The notes under the pieces: model-generated
What the model was told of the DNA's origin: nothing
The model's input: the letters and a program-made list of their open reading frames with translations, nothing else
The model's database searches: none
Made by a program: the position numbers and the translations under genes
Assembly: GCA_005862225.1 (NCBI GenBank)
Contig: SZXV01000007.1
Span: forward strand, 1 to 64,000
DNA: 64,000 nt
From: Chlorobium sp.
Lineage (GTDB): Bacteria; Bacteroidota; Chlorobiia; Chlorobiales; Chlorobiaceae
Direction: 5' to 3'
Shown here: positions 37,569 through 45,929 of the stretch, one piece after another
Layout: the number at the start of each line of letters is the position of its first letter
How positions within the stretch are numbered: position 1 is the first letter of the stretch

Positions 37569-40500
37569 TCAGGAAGAGGGACTGGAACGCACCACTCGAA
37601 TACCCACAACGCTGCCCCCGAAGCCCGGGTTGCAGTAGTAGTCCCGGGAGGAGCAGCGCAGGGCATCAGCATTACTGCTATAATACGATCCGCCCCGTTG
37701 TGAACGCCAGTCTTCACCTTTTTTATACAAATCCTCCGTCCACTCCCACACATTGCCCGCCATATCATGTAACCCTTCTGGTGTAGCGCCTTCAGGGTAA
37801 CGACCTGTCGGTGTTGTGGAACCCTCATTTTGATTATAATTGGCAAGTGTTGGCGAGGGCTCTTTATCGCCCCACGGATACAGTCTGCTCTCTTTTCCAC
37901 CTGCGGCATATTCCCACTCTTTTTCAGTTGGCAGACGATACAGATTGGTCTTTGCGCTATCACTCTCCAGCAATGAGAGCCACAGGCAATATGCCCGGGC
38001 GGCATACCAGGTTGGACGAAGCACCGGCTGATCATCCTTGTTAAACTGTTTGTCATCATCAAAAGGAGAACGAAATCGTGTTGCCAGCGATATTTCTTTC
38101 TTTATAAAGTCGCTGAAGCCCTTGATACTCTCAGCAAGGGCACGCAGGCTTTTTTTGTAAGTTTCAAACGGCAGTATGGCGGAATAACCGGCCTCTTTTG
38201 AATCCAGATAGTTGATAAACTGACGGTAGTGCTTGTTGGTCACCGTGTATTTTGCAACGTAGATATCATCCACTGTTTCCTGCTTTTTCGTCAATGAGGA
38301 GGTGAAGGTTCCCCCCTTGATAAGAATATAGTGAGCACCCAACTTGTCCATTATGATCGAGGCATTTGCTCCACAACTCTCACGATTGCTGACTCCACCT
38401 GGCCGCTCTGCAACAGTCACAATATCACATGCAACATCCAGCGCTTCGGTTTTTTTCTCAAAGGGAGCATCAAGAAACTTTCGAACAGCATCGAGGGCAT
38501 CCTGATTGCCGATGGCTTTCAGGCATTGCATAATGTAGCGCTGCCGGTTTGTTGTGGTCGCCGAATCAAGCAACTTCTTCTGAAATGCATCCGTCTTTGT
38601 CTGCCGTGCCTCTTTGATAAGCGTGACCAGTAAATCCTGCTGCTTTTGATTCAACGTGGCGCTGACCTCTGTATCGAACAGCTTCCCCATAAAGGCATCA
38701 AAGGCGTTGGCATCAACCTCGGCGATATAAAAACGGAGGGGCTCTTCCCACCAGTCTTTGCCGAAATTGCTCACCAGCTTGTCGAGATGGCCCGTGCTGC
38801 TGTGCATTTTTTTCTCAAGCTGCAAGCCTGCCATGTACTCACGGAACGATTTGTGCCGGAACCGATACTCCTTATCACCATAGGCCACCAGTAAAGCCGC
38901 GCGATCAATCAGGTTCTCACAGAACTTCTCGACTGAAGGGGGATCATGAAGCGTTTTCAGGTGTTTCTGCATCTCCGCCTGCATCAGCGCCTTGTCAGCC
39001 TCATCCTTTTCGAGATCCTCCTGCATCCAGAGCGATACCGGTGTCAGGACTCGCCGGGCATCTTCAGCGCCGAGCAGGGGATAGATCTCTTTTTGGCGGT
39101 CGCGATAGTCAAGAATATAGTTCACTGCGGCATTGTATAACTCTGAACGGGTTTTCGGCAGGTACTGGCGATCTTTCCAGAGAATCGCCATAATCTGCAA
39201 CAGCATGGGAACTGCGGCCAACATGCGCAAACTCTGGTTCTCTTCCCTCTCCAGAAACTCAATAATGGTAGCGGCTTTCGTTGCGGCTGTTTTTGCCTGC
39301 TCCTCTCTCCACTCCTGAAGCGTTTTTGTTGAAGGACGAAGTTCACGGCACAAGACCGAGCTGAACCACTTCTCCAGAAACTCTTTCTGCTGATCCGGTG
39401 AAAAATCCATGATATCAGCACGCACATGGCGGGATCGAAGCTCTATCCCGTCCCCTTTCCGGTAGCCGGTATAACGGGAGGTGACCACCACCTTTGCTTT
39501 TTCAAAACCGCTGACAATCCGGTCAATCCAGTCGCAAGCCTTGATGCGCTGCTGCGGGTCGCTGATTTCGTCAAGGCCATCAAGCAGAAGGAGGGTTTGA
39601 CGGTTATGCAGCCACTCAAAGAAAACAGTTTCCGCTATACCAAGAGAGTGCTTTTCACTCCATGCAAAGAGGTTGGCTGAAAGGGTATCAATATCTGCGC
39701 CTTTTTTGACCAGCTCGCGCAAGGGGAGATAAAAAACCAGAACAGGCTCCTTGAACCCAAGTGTGGTGTAGTGCTCATTTTCGAGGCATGAAAGAGCATA
39801 GTGTTTGAGCAGGGTTGTTTTGCCGGAACCGGGATCGCCGATAACCAGCAGGAGAGGACAGGTTTCAAAGACAAGGCTGACCACCTCTACAGGGTTACGA
39901 ATCCGCTCATCCTGTTGCGATTCGTCACTGACTTTAGGGCTCCACCGCATATCGCTGCGCCAGGTATCGGAAATACGCAGAGAGACAAAAGTGTCGGTCA
40001 GGGTTACCGGAATGTTCTCAAGCGCATGAGTGCCCAGCAGGCTGATGGTGCCAAGTTCGGTTTTGAGCGCCCCCTGATAACGGCGCAACTCTTCGGCATT
40101 GTTTGACAGCTCCGCAGTCGGGTGAGTTATATCAACGGAAAGAATATCGGCGATGGCAATCCGAACCTTTTCGCGAACAATGGTTTTGAGATGCTCACTA
40201 TCCTCATAAAGCGGGCAGGGTGTTACTGAAGATGAGTCGGGGTTTGTCCACTCCGTCGTCAGCTCTTCCTGGCGCTCCAGTAATGTCGTCCAATCGCGTG
40301 CCGCCTGCAGTTTTGCCTGGGCATTTGGAAACTTTGCCTGAAGTGGAGATGTCTCAGGGAAAAACGCAAAAACATGGGACTGTACTGCTTTGCTCCCCTT
40401 TCTGGCCTTCTCAAGCTCTTGCCAGGTCACCTTTCCAACCCGCTCCCTGAAAACAAAAATGGCTATCTGTGCTTTGTCAAGCGCGGGAGTAACTGCCCTC

Positions 40501-40742
40501 TCCTGGCCTCCGGGTAGCGCCAGAGCATCGAGTGTCCACTCCCACAGCCTGAGACGCTTGAAAATTGAACGATGACCGTTAGATTTCAGTAGTAGCCGGA
40601 AGTCCTTTTCGATCTCCGATTGCAGCTCAAGAATGGCATTTGCTTCCGCAGAAGCGTCGTCGCTGTGCCCGATGAAAATCAGCAGCTCATCGGGCGGGAA
40701 TTCATGGGATTCAGGCAACATGAATTTGGTATCTGATTGCAT
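37569..40742 (-). CDS. DUF4062-NACHT-FGE (sulfatase-modifying factor fold) protein, putative DGR target
   Basis: The 1057-residue protein has three parts. Residues about 18-135 resemble DUF4062 (FIGHSDDASAEA start; LDKAQIAIFVFRERVG). A NACHT/STAND NTPase follows with Walker A GDPGSGKTT at 302-310 and Walker B TLLLLDGLDE near 383-392. A helical-repeat region leads to a C-terminal formylglycine-generating-enzyme/C-type-lectin fold (about 810-1055; conserved GNVWEWTED and RGGSYY). Bacterial NACHT proteins are immune sensors; here the FGE fold would be the ligand-binding end. The last 40 residues look like a diversified region. An AAA ATPase gene lies 107 bp upstream on the same strand. Confidence 0.85.
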   Translation of the reverse strand: MQSDTKFMLPESHEFPPDELLIFIGHSDDASAEANAILELQSEIEKDFRLLLKSNGHRSIFKRLRLWEWTLDALALPGGQERAVTPALDKAQIAIFVFRERVGKVTWQELEKARKGSKAVQSHVFAFFPETSPLQAKFPNAQAKLQAARDWTTLLERQEELTTEWTNPDSSSVTPCPLYEDSEHLKTIVREKVRIAIADILSVDITHPTAELSNNAEELRRYQGALKTELGTISLLGTHALENIPVTLTDTFVSLRISDTWRSDMRWSPKVSDESQQDERIRNPVEVVSLVFETCPLLLVIGDPGSGKTTLLKHYALSCLENEHYTTLGFKEPVLVFYLPLRELVKKGADIDTLSANLFAWSEKHSLGIAETVFFEWLHNRQTLLLLDGLDEISDPQQRIKACDWIDRIVSGFEKAKVVVTSRYTGYRKGDGIELRSRHVRADIMDFSPDQQKEFLEKWFSSVLCRELRPSTKTLQEWREEQAKTAATKAATIIEFLEREENQSLRMLAAVPMLLQIMAILWKDRQYLPKTRSELYNAAVNYILDYRDRQKEIYPLLGAEDARRVLTPVSLWMQEDLEKDEADKALMQAEMQKHLKTLHDPPSVEKFCENLIDRAALLVAYGDKEYRFRHKSFREYMAGLQLEKKMHSSTGHLDKLVSNFGKDWWEEPLRFYIAEVDANAFDAFMGKLFDTEVSATLNQKQQDLLVTLIKEARQTKTDAFQKKLLDSATTTNRQRYIMQCLKAIGNQDALDAVRKFLDAPFEKKTEALDVACDIVTVAERPGGVSNRESCGANASIIMDKLGAHYILIKGGTFTSSLTKKQETVDDIYVAKYTVTNKHYRQFINYLDSKEAGYSAILPFETYKKSLRALAESIKGFSDFIKKEISLATRFRSPFDDDKQFNKDDQPVLRPTWYAARAYCLWLSLLESDSAKTNLYRLPTEKEWEYAAGGKESRLYPWGDKEPSPTLANYNQNEGSTTPTGRYPEGATPEGLHDMAGNVWEWTEDLYKKGEDWRSQRGGSYYSSNADALRCSSRDYYCNPGFGGSVVGIRVVRSSPSS
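37600..37690 (-). other. Candidate diversity-generating retroelement variable region
   Basis: The end of the NACHT-FGE gene encodes Tyr, Ser, Asn, Asp, Cys, Gly and Phe at the positions that are diversified in FGE-type retroelement targets. Most of these codons end in C or T and could derive from AAC/AAT by adenine-only mutation (for example GAC, TAC, TGC, AGC, GGC, TTC). Fixed framework residues RGGS, LR, SR and GIRVV lie between. No template repeat or reverse transcriptase was found in the window. Confidence 0.5.
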
Positions 40743-40849
40743 GAGATCGAATAAATTGACTTGTTGACTTTCGGGCTTTTATCTGCTCATTACAGCAAAT
40801 TCAGCGGGAGTTCTTTTCTCTTGGGAACTGTTTGACAATGGATGATCTG

Positions 40850-42037
40850 TCATACTGCATCAATATCAGGAATAACCCTACTCATAAATTCGTCGAAAAG
40901 AGGCACTGTGAAGGCCATCACACCATGCGAGGGACTGTAGATCATTCCTTTTTTGATGAGCCCTGAACGCACGGAGCTGAGCGCTGTAATTTCAACACCA
41001 AGCGCATTGGCAATTTCAGCGGTACGATAGGGGCCTGGCCCCAACACTGCCATTGCGCGCAGAAATGTTTTTTCGCGGTCGGGAAGACGGTTAAAGCGCA
41101 CCCGAAAGAAATTTTCATCCAGACGGTTGATGACAAGCTTGGTTGTTTTCTCGACAACCGACAAGGTAATGGGTGAACTTTCTGCCTGGTTCCACACCTG
41201 ATACCCCCACTCCTGAAGAAAATAGGGATAGCCTTTGGTCAGGCGGAATATTTCGTGGAGGGCTTCAGCGTCAAATGAGACTTCGGCCTCTGCAACTGGT
41301 TCCTGAAGTGCTTTGGCGGCATCCTGCTCATTGAGCGCACCGATGTCGGGAAAATTAAAGAGCCGCTCTGCATAGGACTTTGCCTCACCGGCAAGCCCCG
41401 GCAGAATTGGCAGACCTGCGGCAACCAGCACAACGGGCAGTTGGCGCTGCTGCATTTTGTGCATGGCCATAATGATGGCATTCAGTTCTGATGAAGAGAG
41501 GTACTGAATTTCGTCAATCAGAATGGCCACAGCGCTCTTGCGCTCCTCGGCCGCTTCACCCACAGCAACAAACAGGCTCGAAAGATCGACCTCCAGGTCT
41601 CCACTGTCAGCACTCCCCTTTTCAGGATCAATATCCAGACCAATCTCAACATCGCCCAGCGATACCTTTACGCCTCCAATGAAGCTTTTCAGCACAGCAA
41701 GAGCCCTGCGAACCTTCTCCCCACCGCCTGCAAGCCTGTCCAAATCGAAAAGAAGCTTGCGCAACTGCGGCACAAGGAGCAACACCAATGACTTGCTCTC
41801 CTGCGCTTCAAGAAAAAGAGTACGATATCCGTCATGCAGAGCCATCCGCTCCATTTCATTCAGGAGAACTGTTTTGCCTACACCACGCAGTCCTGTCATC
41901 ATCATGCTCTTTTCGGATCGTTTCAGGCGCACCCGTCCGAAAAGCACATTGGCAAGCTCCAGAATGGCATCACGTCCTGCCAGTTCGGGAGGAGGAGAGC
42001 CAGCGCCGGGAGAGAAGGGATTTCTGATATTGTCCAT
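40850..42037 (-). CDS. AAA (STAND-like) ATPase
   Basis: The 395-residue protein has Walker A GLRGVGKT (49-56), Walker B AILIDEIQYL, sensor VLVAAGLPIL, and a C-terminal winged helix (YRTAEIANALGVEITALSSV). The order is that of AAA_16/ORC-like ATPases common in bacterial accessory regions. An acidic insert lies near residues 130-155. It is 107 bp upstream of the NACHT-FGE gene on the same strand and may be co-transcribed. Its upstream region carries 10-bp-phased repeats. The function is unknown. Confidence 0.8.
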   Translation of the reverse strand: MDNIRNPFSPGAGSPPPELAGRDAILELANVLFGRVRLKRSEKSMMMTGLRGVGKTVLLNEMERMALHDGYRTLFLEAQESKSLVLLLVPQLRKLLFDLDRLAGGGEKVRRALAVLKSFIGGVKVSLGDVEIGLDIDPEKGSADSGDLEVDLSSLFVAVGEAAEERKSAVAILIDEIQYLSSSELNAIIMAMHKMQQRQLPVVLVAAGLPILPGLAGEAKSYAERLFNFPDIGALNEQDAAKALQEPVAEAEVSFDAEALHEIFRLTKGYPYFLQEWGYQVWNQAESSPITLSVVEKTTKLVINRLDENFFRVRFNRLPDREKTFLRAMAVLGPGPYRTAEIANALGVEITALSSVRSGLIKKGMIYSPSHGVMAFTVPLFDEFMSRVIPDIDAV

Positions 42038-42050
42038 CGATAATCCTGAT

Positions 42051-42100
42051 TTATTGGAATTTATATTCGATTATACAAGTTTATACATAATTATACAACA
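42051..42100. repeat. Five 10-bp phased TTAT repeats upstream of the AAA ATPase
   Basis: TTAT begins at 42051, 42061, 42071, 42081 and 42091. The last three units are nearly identical (TTATACA then 3 variable bases). The exact 10-bp spacing puts each copy on the same DNA face. The array lies 14 bp upstream of the AAA ATPase start, in the 309-bp divergent gap 42038-42346, and could be an operator or a curved promoter element. Confidence 0.55.
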
Positions 42101-42178
42101 ATACCAGTATAATTATCCCTCTGCCCGATCATGCGACAGTCCGTTCAACACTGATACAGAACTAATGTGGTTGCGGGG

Positions 42179-42313
42179 TTAAGCAGATTTTTGCAGAGAG
42201 CCGCGAATTGAGGTGTCGGGAGCACCATTGCAGATGCAATCGCTTTCTGTGTATATTCGCTGGAGATATTCAGCAAACCGATCCATTGATGAAAAATCAA
42301 AATCGATATTCAT
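42179..42313 (-). CDS. Possible 44-residue ORF in a divergent intergenic region
   Basis: ATG 42313 opens a 44-codon frame (start NIDFDFSSMDRFAEYLQRIY) ending at 42179. It is not recognised, lacks a good ribosome-binding site and has no supporting homology that I can name. Apart from this and the phased repeats, I see nothing else in 42038-42346. Confidence 0.2.
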   Translation of the reverse strand: MNIDFDFSSMDRFAEYLQRIYTESDCICNGAPDTSIRGSLQKSA

Positions 42314-42346
42314 GATGGTTAACGTTTCACATCGAGGTTGAGTGCC

Positions 42347-43867
42347 ATGAAAAAGCTGCCAGTAGGAATACAGACCTTCAGGACAATCATCGAGGGTGAT
42401 TATCTCTACATCGACAAAACGGAGATTGCCCGTGTTTTGATTGAGAATTATCGCTATGTCTTTCTGTCGCGACCACGCCGTTTCGGCAAAAGCCTGTTTC
42501 TTGATACGCTGAAAAATATTTTCGAGGGAAAACGGGAGCTTTTCCGTGGACTTTTGATTGAGGAGCAATGGAATTGGGAGGTAACCTGCCCGGTCATCAA
42601 GATAAGTTTCAGTGGCGGAGTTCACTCAACAGCCGATCTTGAGGAGGATTTGCTGCACATACTCAAATCCAACGAGGAGCGACTTGGGCTGAAGTGTGAA
42701 AACAAGTCAAAAGCACAATACTATTTTGCGGAATTAATCAAAAAAGCATCCGAGAAATATCAGCAGAAGGTTGTTGTTCTTGTTGATGAGTACGACAAGC
42801 CAATTTTGGACAATATTGAAAATATCCCTGAGGCGCTCTCCATCCGGGATGGAATGCGCGACTTTTATACAAAAATCAAGGAGAACGACGAGTATCTGCG
42901 CTTTACCTTTCTCACCGGTGTGAGCAAGTTCTCAAAAGTGTCGCTCTTCAGCGGTCTGAACAATCTCGAAGATATCAGCCTCAATCCCGATTATGGCGCC
43001 ATCTGCGGCTACACCCAGCTTGATGTGGAGACCGCTTTTGCTCCTTATCTTGAGGGTGTGGACATGGAAAAGGTCAAGCGGTGGTACAACGGGTATAACT
43101 TTTTGGGCGAAAAAGTCTATAACCCTTATGACATTCTGCTCTTCATCAAGAACCAAAAGATGTTTAAAAACTATTGGTTCGAGACAGGAACACCCCGGAT
43201 TCTGATTGAACTCATAAAAAAGAACAACTATTTTATTCCCAATTTTAATGGATTGAAGGCTGATGACTCTCTGGTCAACAGCTTTGACATTGAAGCGCTC
43301 AATCTGGAAACGATTATGTTTCAGACCGGATATTTGACCATCACGCGCCTGATGGATTCGGGCATGGGAGTTGGCTACGAGTTGGGATTTCCGAACAAAG
43401 AGGTACAGATCAGTTTTAACAACTCTATTTTGCAGTCGATGATGGCCAGCGGTTCACAAAAGGAGCCAATCCGCCATGAGCTGCTCAATTTGATCAACGC
43501 CGGGGATGTTGAGAGTCTGGAACCCGTTATCCGTCGCCTTTTTTCGAGCATCGCCTACAATAATTTCACCAACAACGATATCGAGAGGTATGAGGGCTTT
43601 TACGCCAGCGTGCTCTATGCCTATTTTGCCAGTCTCGGCCTCGACATTATCGCCGAAGATGTGAGCAACAAGGGCAGGATTGACCTGACACTGAAGGCCG
43701 AAGGGAGAGCCTTGCTGTTTGAGTTCAAGGTGACCGACACTGAGCCGCTTGAGCAGATCAAAACAATGAAATATTACGAGAAATACAGCGGTGAACGCTA
43801 CCTGATTGGTATCGTTTTTGATCCCAAAGCAAGAAACATCAGCAAGTTTGAGTGGGAGAAGATCTGA
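42347..43867 (+). CDS. AAA-ATPase-like / PD-(D/E)XK nuclease superfamily protein
   Basis: The 506-residue protein starts at ATG 42347 with KKLPVGIQTF, the classic beginning of the PF09820 family. The Walker A variant SRPRRFGKS lies at 41-49 and Walker B VVLVDEYDKPI near 145. The C-terminal PD-(D/E)XK domain has the D...ExK core in RIDLTLKAEGRALLFEFK near residue 445. The family is frequent in Chlorobi and Bacteroidetes accessory DNA, often in many copies, and its function is unknown. It is transcribed away from the AAA ATPase gene. Confidence 0.85.
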   Translation: MKKLPVGIQTFRTIIEGDYLYIDKTEIARVLIENYRYVFLSRPRRFGKSLFLDTLKNIFEGKRELFRGLLIEEQWNWEVTCPVIKISFSGGVHSTADLEEDLLHILKSNEERLGLKCENKSKAQYYFAELIKKASEKYQQKVVVLVDEYDKPILDNIENIPEALSIRDGMRDFYTKIKENDEYLRFTFLTGVSKFSKVSLFSGLNNLEDISLNPDYGAICGYTQLDVETAFAPYLEGVDMEKVKRWYNGYNFLGEKVYNPYDILLFIKNQKMFKNYWFETGTPRILIELIKKNNYFIPNFNGLKADDSLVNSFDIEALNLETIMFQTGYLTITRLMDSGMGVGYELGFPNKEVQISFNNSILQSMMASGSQKEPIRHELLNLINAGDVESLEPVIRRLFSSIAYNNFTNNDIERYEGFYASVLYAYFASLGLDIIAEDVSNKGRIDLTLKAEGRALLFEFKVTDTEPLEQIKTMKYYEKYSGERYLIGIVFDPKARNISKFEWEKI

Positions 43868-43905
43868 ACTCATCAAACGTGGATAAACGAGATTTCACCA
43901 CCATG

Positions 43906-43931
43906 CTGCCCCGCACGGTATCACGGGGCAG
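43906..43931. terminator. Hairpin between convergent nuclease-family and carboxylase genes
   Basis: A perfect 8-bp stem (CTGCCCCG / CGGGGCAG, loop 43914-43923) sits in the 80-bp gap between two converging genes. It is probably a shared terminator; no long T-run follows. Confidence 0.45.
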
Positions 43932-43947
43932 AAGTGAGCAAACGTGT

Positions 43948-45879
43948 TTACTCGATGGTCATCATAATTTCACCCATGCCAACGGGATCACCTTTGGCTA
44001 CGGTGATGGAGAGGATTCTTCCTGAACAAGGGGCTTTGACGGGGGTCTCCATCTTCATGGCCTCGATAACGGCAACCTCTTCTCCCTCTTTGACCTCATC
44101 ACCAACCTTGACGGAAATTGAGAAAACATTACCCGGCATCACTGCGGGTACAGGAATGCCGGCGTGTATCTGGGGTGCAGGAGCAGCATCAGCCTCTGCC
44201 ACTGGTGCAGCAGCAACTGACTGTGGATTGATCGCGGAACCTTCGGCAAAGGAGACGGTATAAGGGGCGCCATCAACAAAAACGGTAAAGTTGCCGGCCA
44301 TCGAAATGACTTTTGATGCCGATTGCACTGGAACCGGCGTTGCGGATGGAAGCTTTGAAAAAAGCTCCTCAAGCCGGTGGTTCACCTCTTTCTGGTGAAT
44401 ATCATGCTTGTGTGCTTCATGGTAAGCTGCCACCACCTCGGCTCTTGGTGTTGCCTTAATTTCAACGGCGATATCAGCCTTGTAGCGAATGCCGGTTGCG
44501 CAATCTCCCTGAAGGAAAGCAATACCTTTGGCGCCACAGGTTGCCGCAATAAATATGTTTTCGTCAGTCTGCGGAATATGAGCTTTCTGAAGCAGCGACT
44601 TGTTGTAGGCGACGCCAAGTTCAGGGTTACGGTCGTTGATATCGTGCACATCTTCAACTGTTGGGGCAAGGCCAAGTTGTTCTGACGCAAGCCTCACAAC
44701 CTCTTCGTCCGGGCGGGCAGGTGTTTTGCCAAAGTAACCAAGCACCATTTTGCCGTATCCATCGGTGATTTTTTTCCAGTGACCCTGAACGGTATTGGCA
44801 AATGCCTGCTGGAAATAGAATTGTGAAACAGGCGTAACCGAGGCTCCAAAACCGCCCTTGACCACAACCTCCCGCATATTATTGATCACTTGCGGAAAGA
44901 GGTGAAGTGTGTTGTTGTCGCGCATCATCTGGGTATTGGCCGTGAGTGCGCCACCTGGCATAGGTGAAAATGAGATCACCGGATTGACCGCCGTCGCTTC
45001 GGGCGGCATGTAGTATTTGTACATCTGGTCAATAAAGAGCGCCTCCACCTCAAGGTATTTTTCCTGATCGATGTCAAGAGTGTATTCGGTGCCCCTGAGC
45101 CGCTGCCACATGGTAAGGATATCAACTTCAGCGGTTCCTCCGCTGACGGGAGCCATGGAGAGATCAATAATGTCGGCGCCCCCGGTGATGGCTGCAAAGT
45201 TGCAGGCTACGCCCATTCCGGCAGTGTCGTGCGTATGGAACTGGATGATTGTCCCTTCAGGCAGCATTTTTCTTGCGCCCTTGATGGTTTCATGAACAAC
45301 CGCCGGAGTGGTTGTGCCTGAGGCGTCCTTGAAGGCGACACTGTCGAAAGGAATTTCGGCATCAAGAATCTCTTGCAGTTTGTCGAGGTAAAACTGCGGA
45401 GTATGGCAGTAGGTCTCGGTCAATCCGGGAGGCAGCCCCATCAGTGCAACCACAACCTGGTGCTTGAGCCCTGCGTCATGAATACACTGCCCTGAAAAGG
45501 CGAGGTTGCGAACATCCATCAGTGCATCAAAGTTTCTGATGGTCGTGATGCCATGTTTTTTGAAAAGACGGGCATGAAGATCGATAATATCACGAGACTG
45601 CGACACAAGACCAACAACATTGGCGCCTCGTGACAGTGTCTGAAGGTTGATATCGGGCCCCACAATCTTGCGGGCAGTATCCATCATGGTAAAGGCATCC
45701 TCTTCGCAATAGAAGTAGAGGCTCTGAAAACGGGCTCCGCCTCCTATTTCAAAGTTGTCGGTGCCTGCGTGAACGGCGGCCTCCAGGGCTGGCAGAAAAT
45801 CTTCTGTTTTTACCCTGGCACCAAAACATGACTGAAAACCGTCCCGGAAAGAGACGTCCATAAATCTTATCTTTTTCAT
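43948..45879 (-). CDS. Biotin-dependent carboxylase/decarboxylase carboxyltransferase subunit (PycB/OadA-like)
   Basis: The 643-residue protein has three parts. An HMGL-like carboxyltransferase barrel contains FRDGFQS near residue 10, the carrier lysine segment SVAFKDASGT and FHTHDTAGM. A PYC_OADA domain follows, then a C-terminal biotinyl domain with EAMKMET. It would move CO2 between biotin and pyruvate/oxaloacetate. I chose ATG 45879, preceded by AGAGAAAG; the frame is open further but the extra residues are antisense-like. The fumarase gene lies 50 bp upstream, which fits oxaloacetate-to-fumarate flux in the reductive TCA cycle. The biotin carboxylase subunit is not here. Confidence 0.87.
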   Translation of the reverse strand: MKKIRFMDVSFRDGFQSCFGARVKTEDFLPALEAAVHAGTDNFEIGGGARFQSLYFYCEEDAFTMMDTARKIVGPDINLQTLSRGANVVGLVSQSRDIIDLHARLFKKHGITTIRNFDALMDVRNLAFSGQCIHDAGLKHQVVVALMGLPPGLTETYCHTPQFYLDKLQEILDAEIPFDSVAFKDASGTTTPAVVHETIKGARKMLPEGTIIQFHTHDTAGMGVACNFAAITGGADIIDLSMAPVSGGTAEVDILTMWQRLRGTEYTLDIDQEKYLEVEALFIDQMYKYYMPPEATAVNPVISFSPMPGGALTANTQMMRDNNTLHLFPQVINNMREVVVKGGFGASVTPVSQFYFQQAFANTVQGHWKKITDGYGKMVLGYFGKTPARPDEEVVRLASEQLGLAPTVEDVHDINDRNPELGVAYNKSLLQKAHIPQTDENIFIAATCGAKGIAFLQGDCATGIRYKADIAVEIKATPRAEVVAAYHEAHKHDIHQKEVNHRLEELFSKLPSATPVPVQSASKVISMAGNFTVFVDGAPYTVSFAEGSAINPQSVAAAPVAEADAAPAPQIHAGIPVPAVMPGNVFSISVKVGDEVKEGEEVAVIEAMKMETPVKAPCSGRILSITVAKGDPVGMGEIMMTIE

Positions 45880-45929
45880 AAACTTTCTCTTTTCATTTAA
45901 ATGAGCATGACGAACCGCTCGAAAACGGA

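Noticed and set aside
41523..42182. Plus-strand open frame (219 codons) over the AAA ATPase start
   Set aside because: Antisense to conserved Walker motifs; Ser/Arg-rich composition typical of shadow frames.
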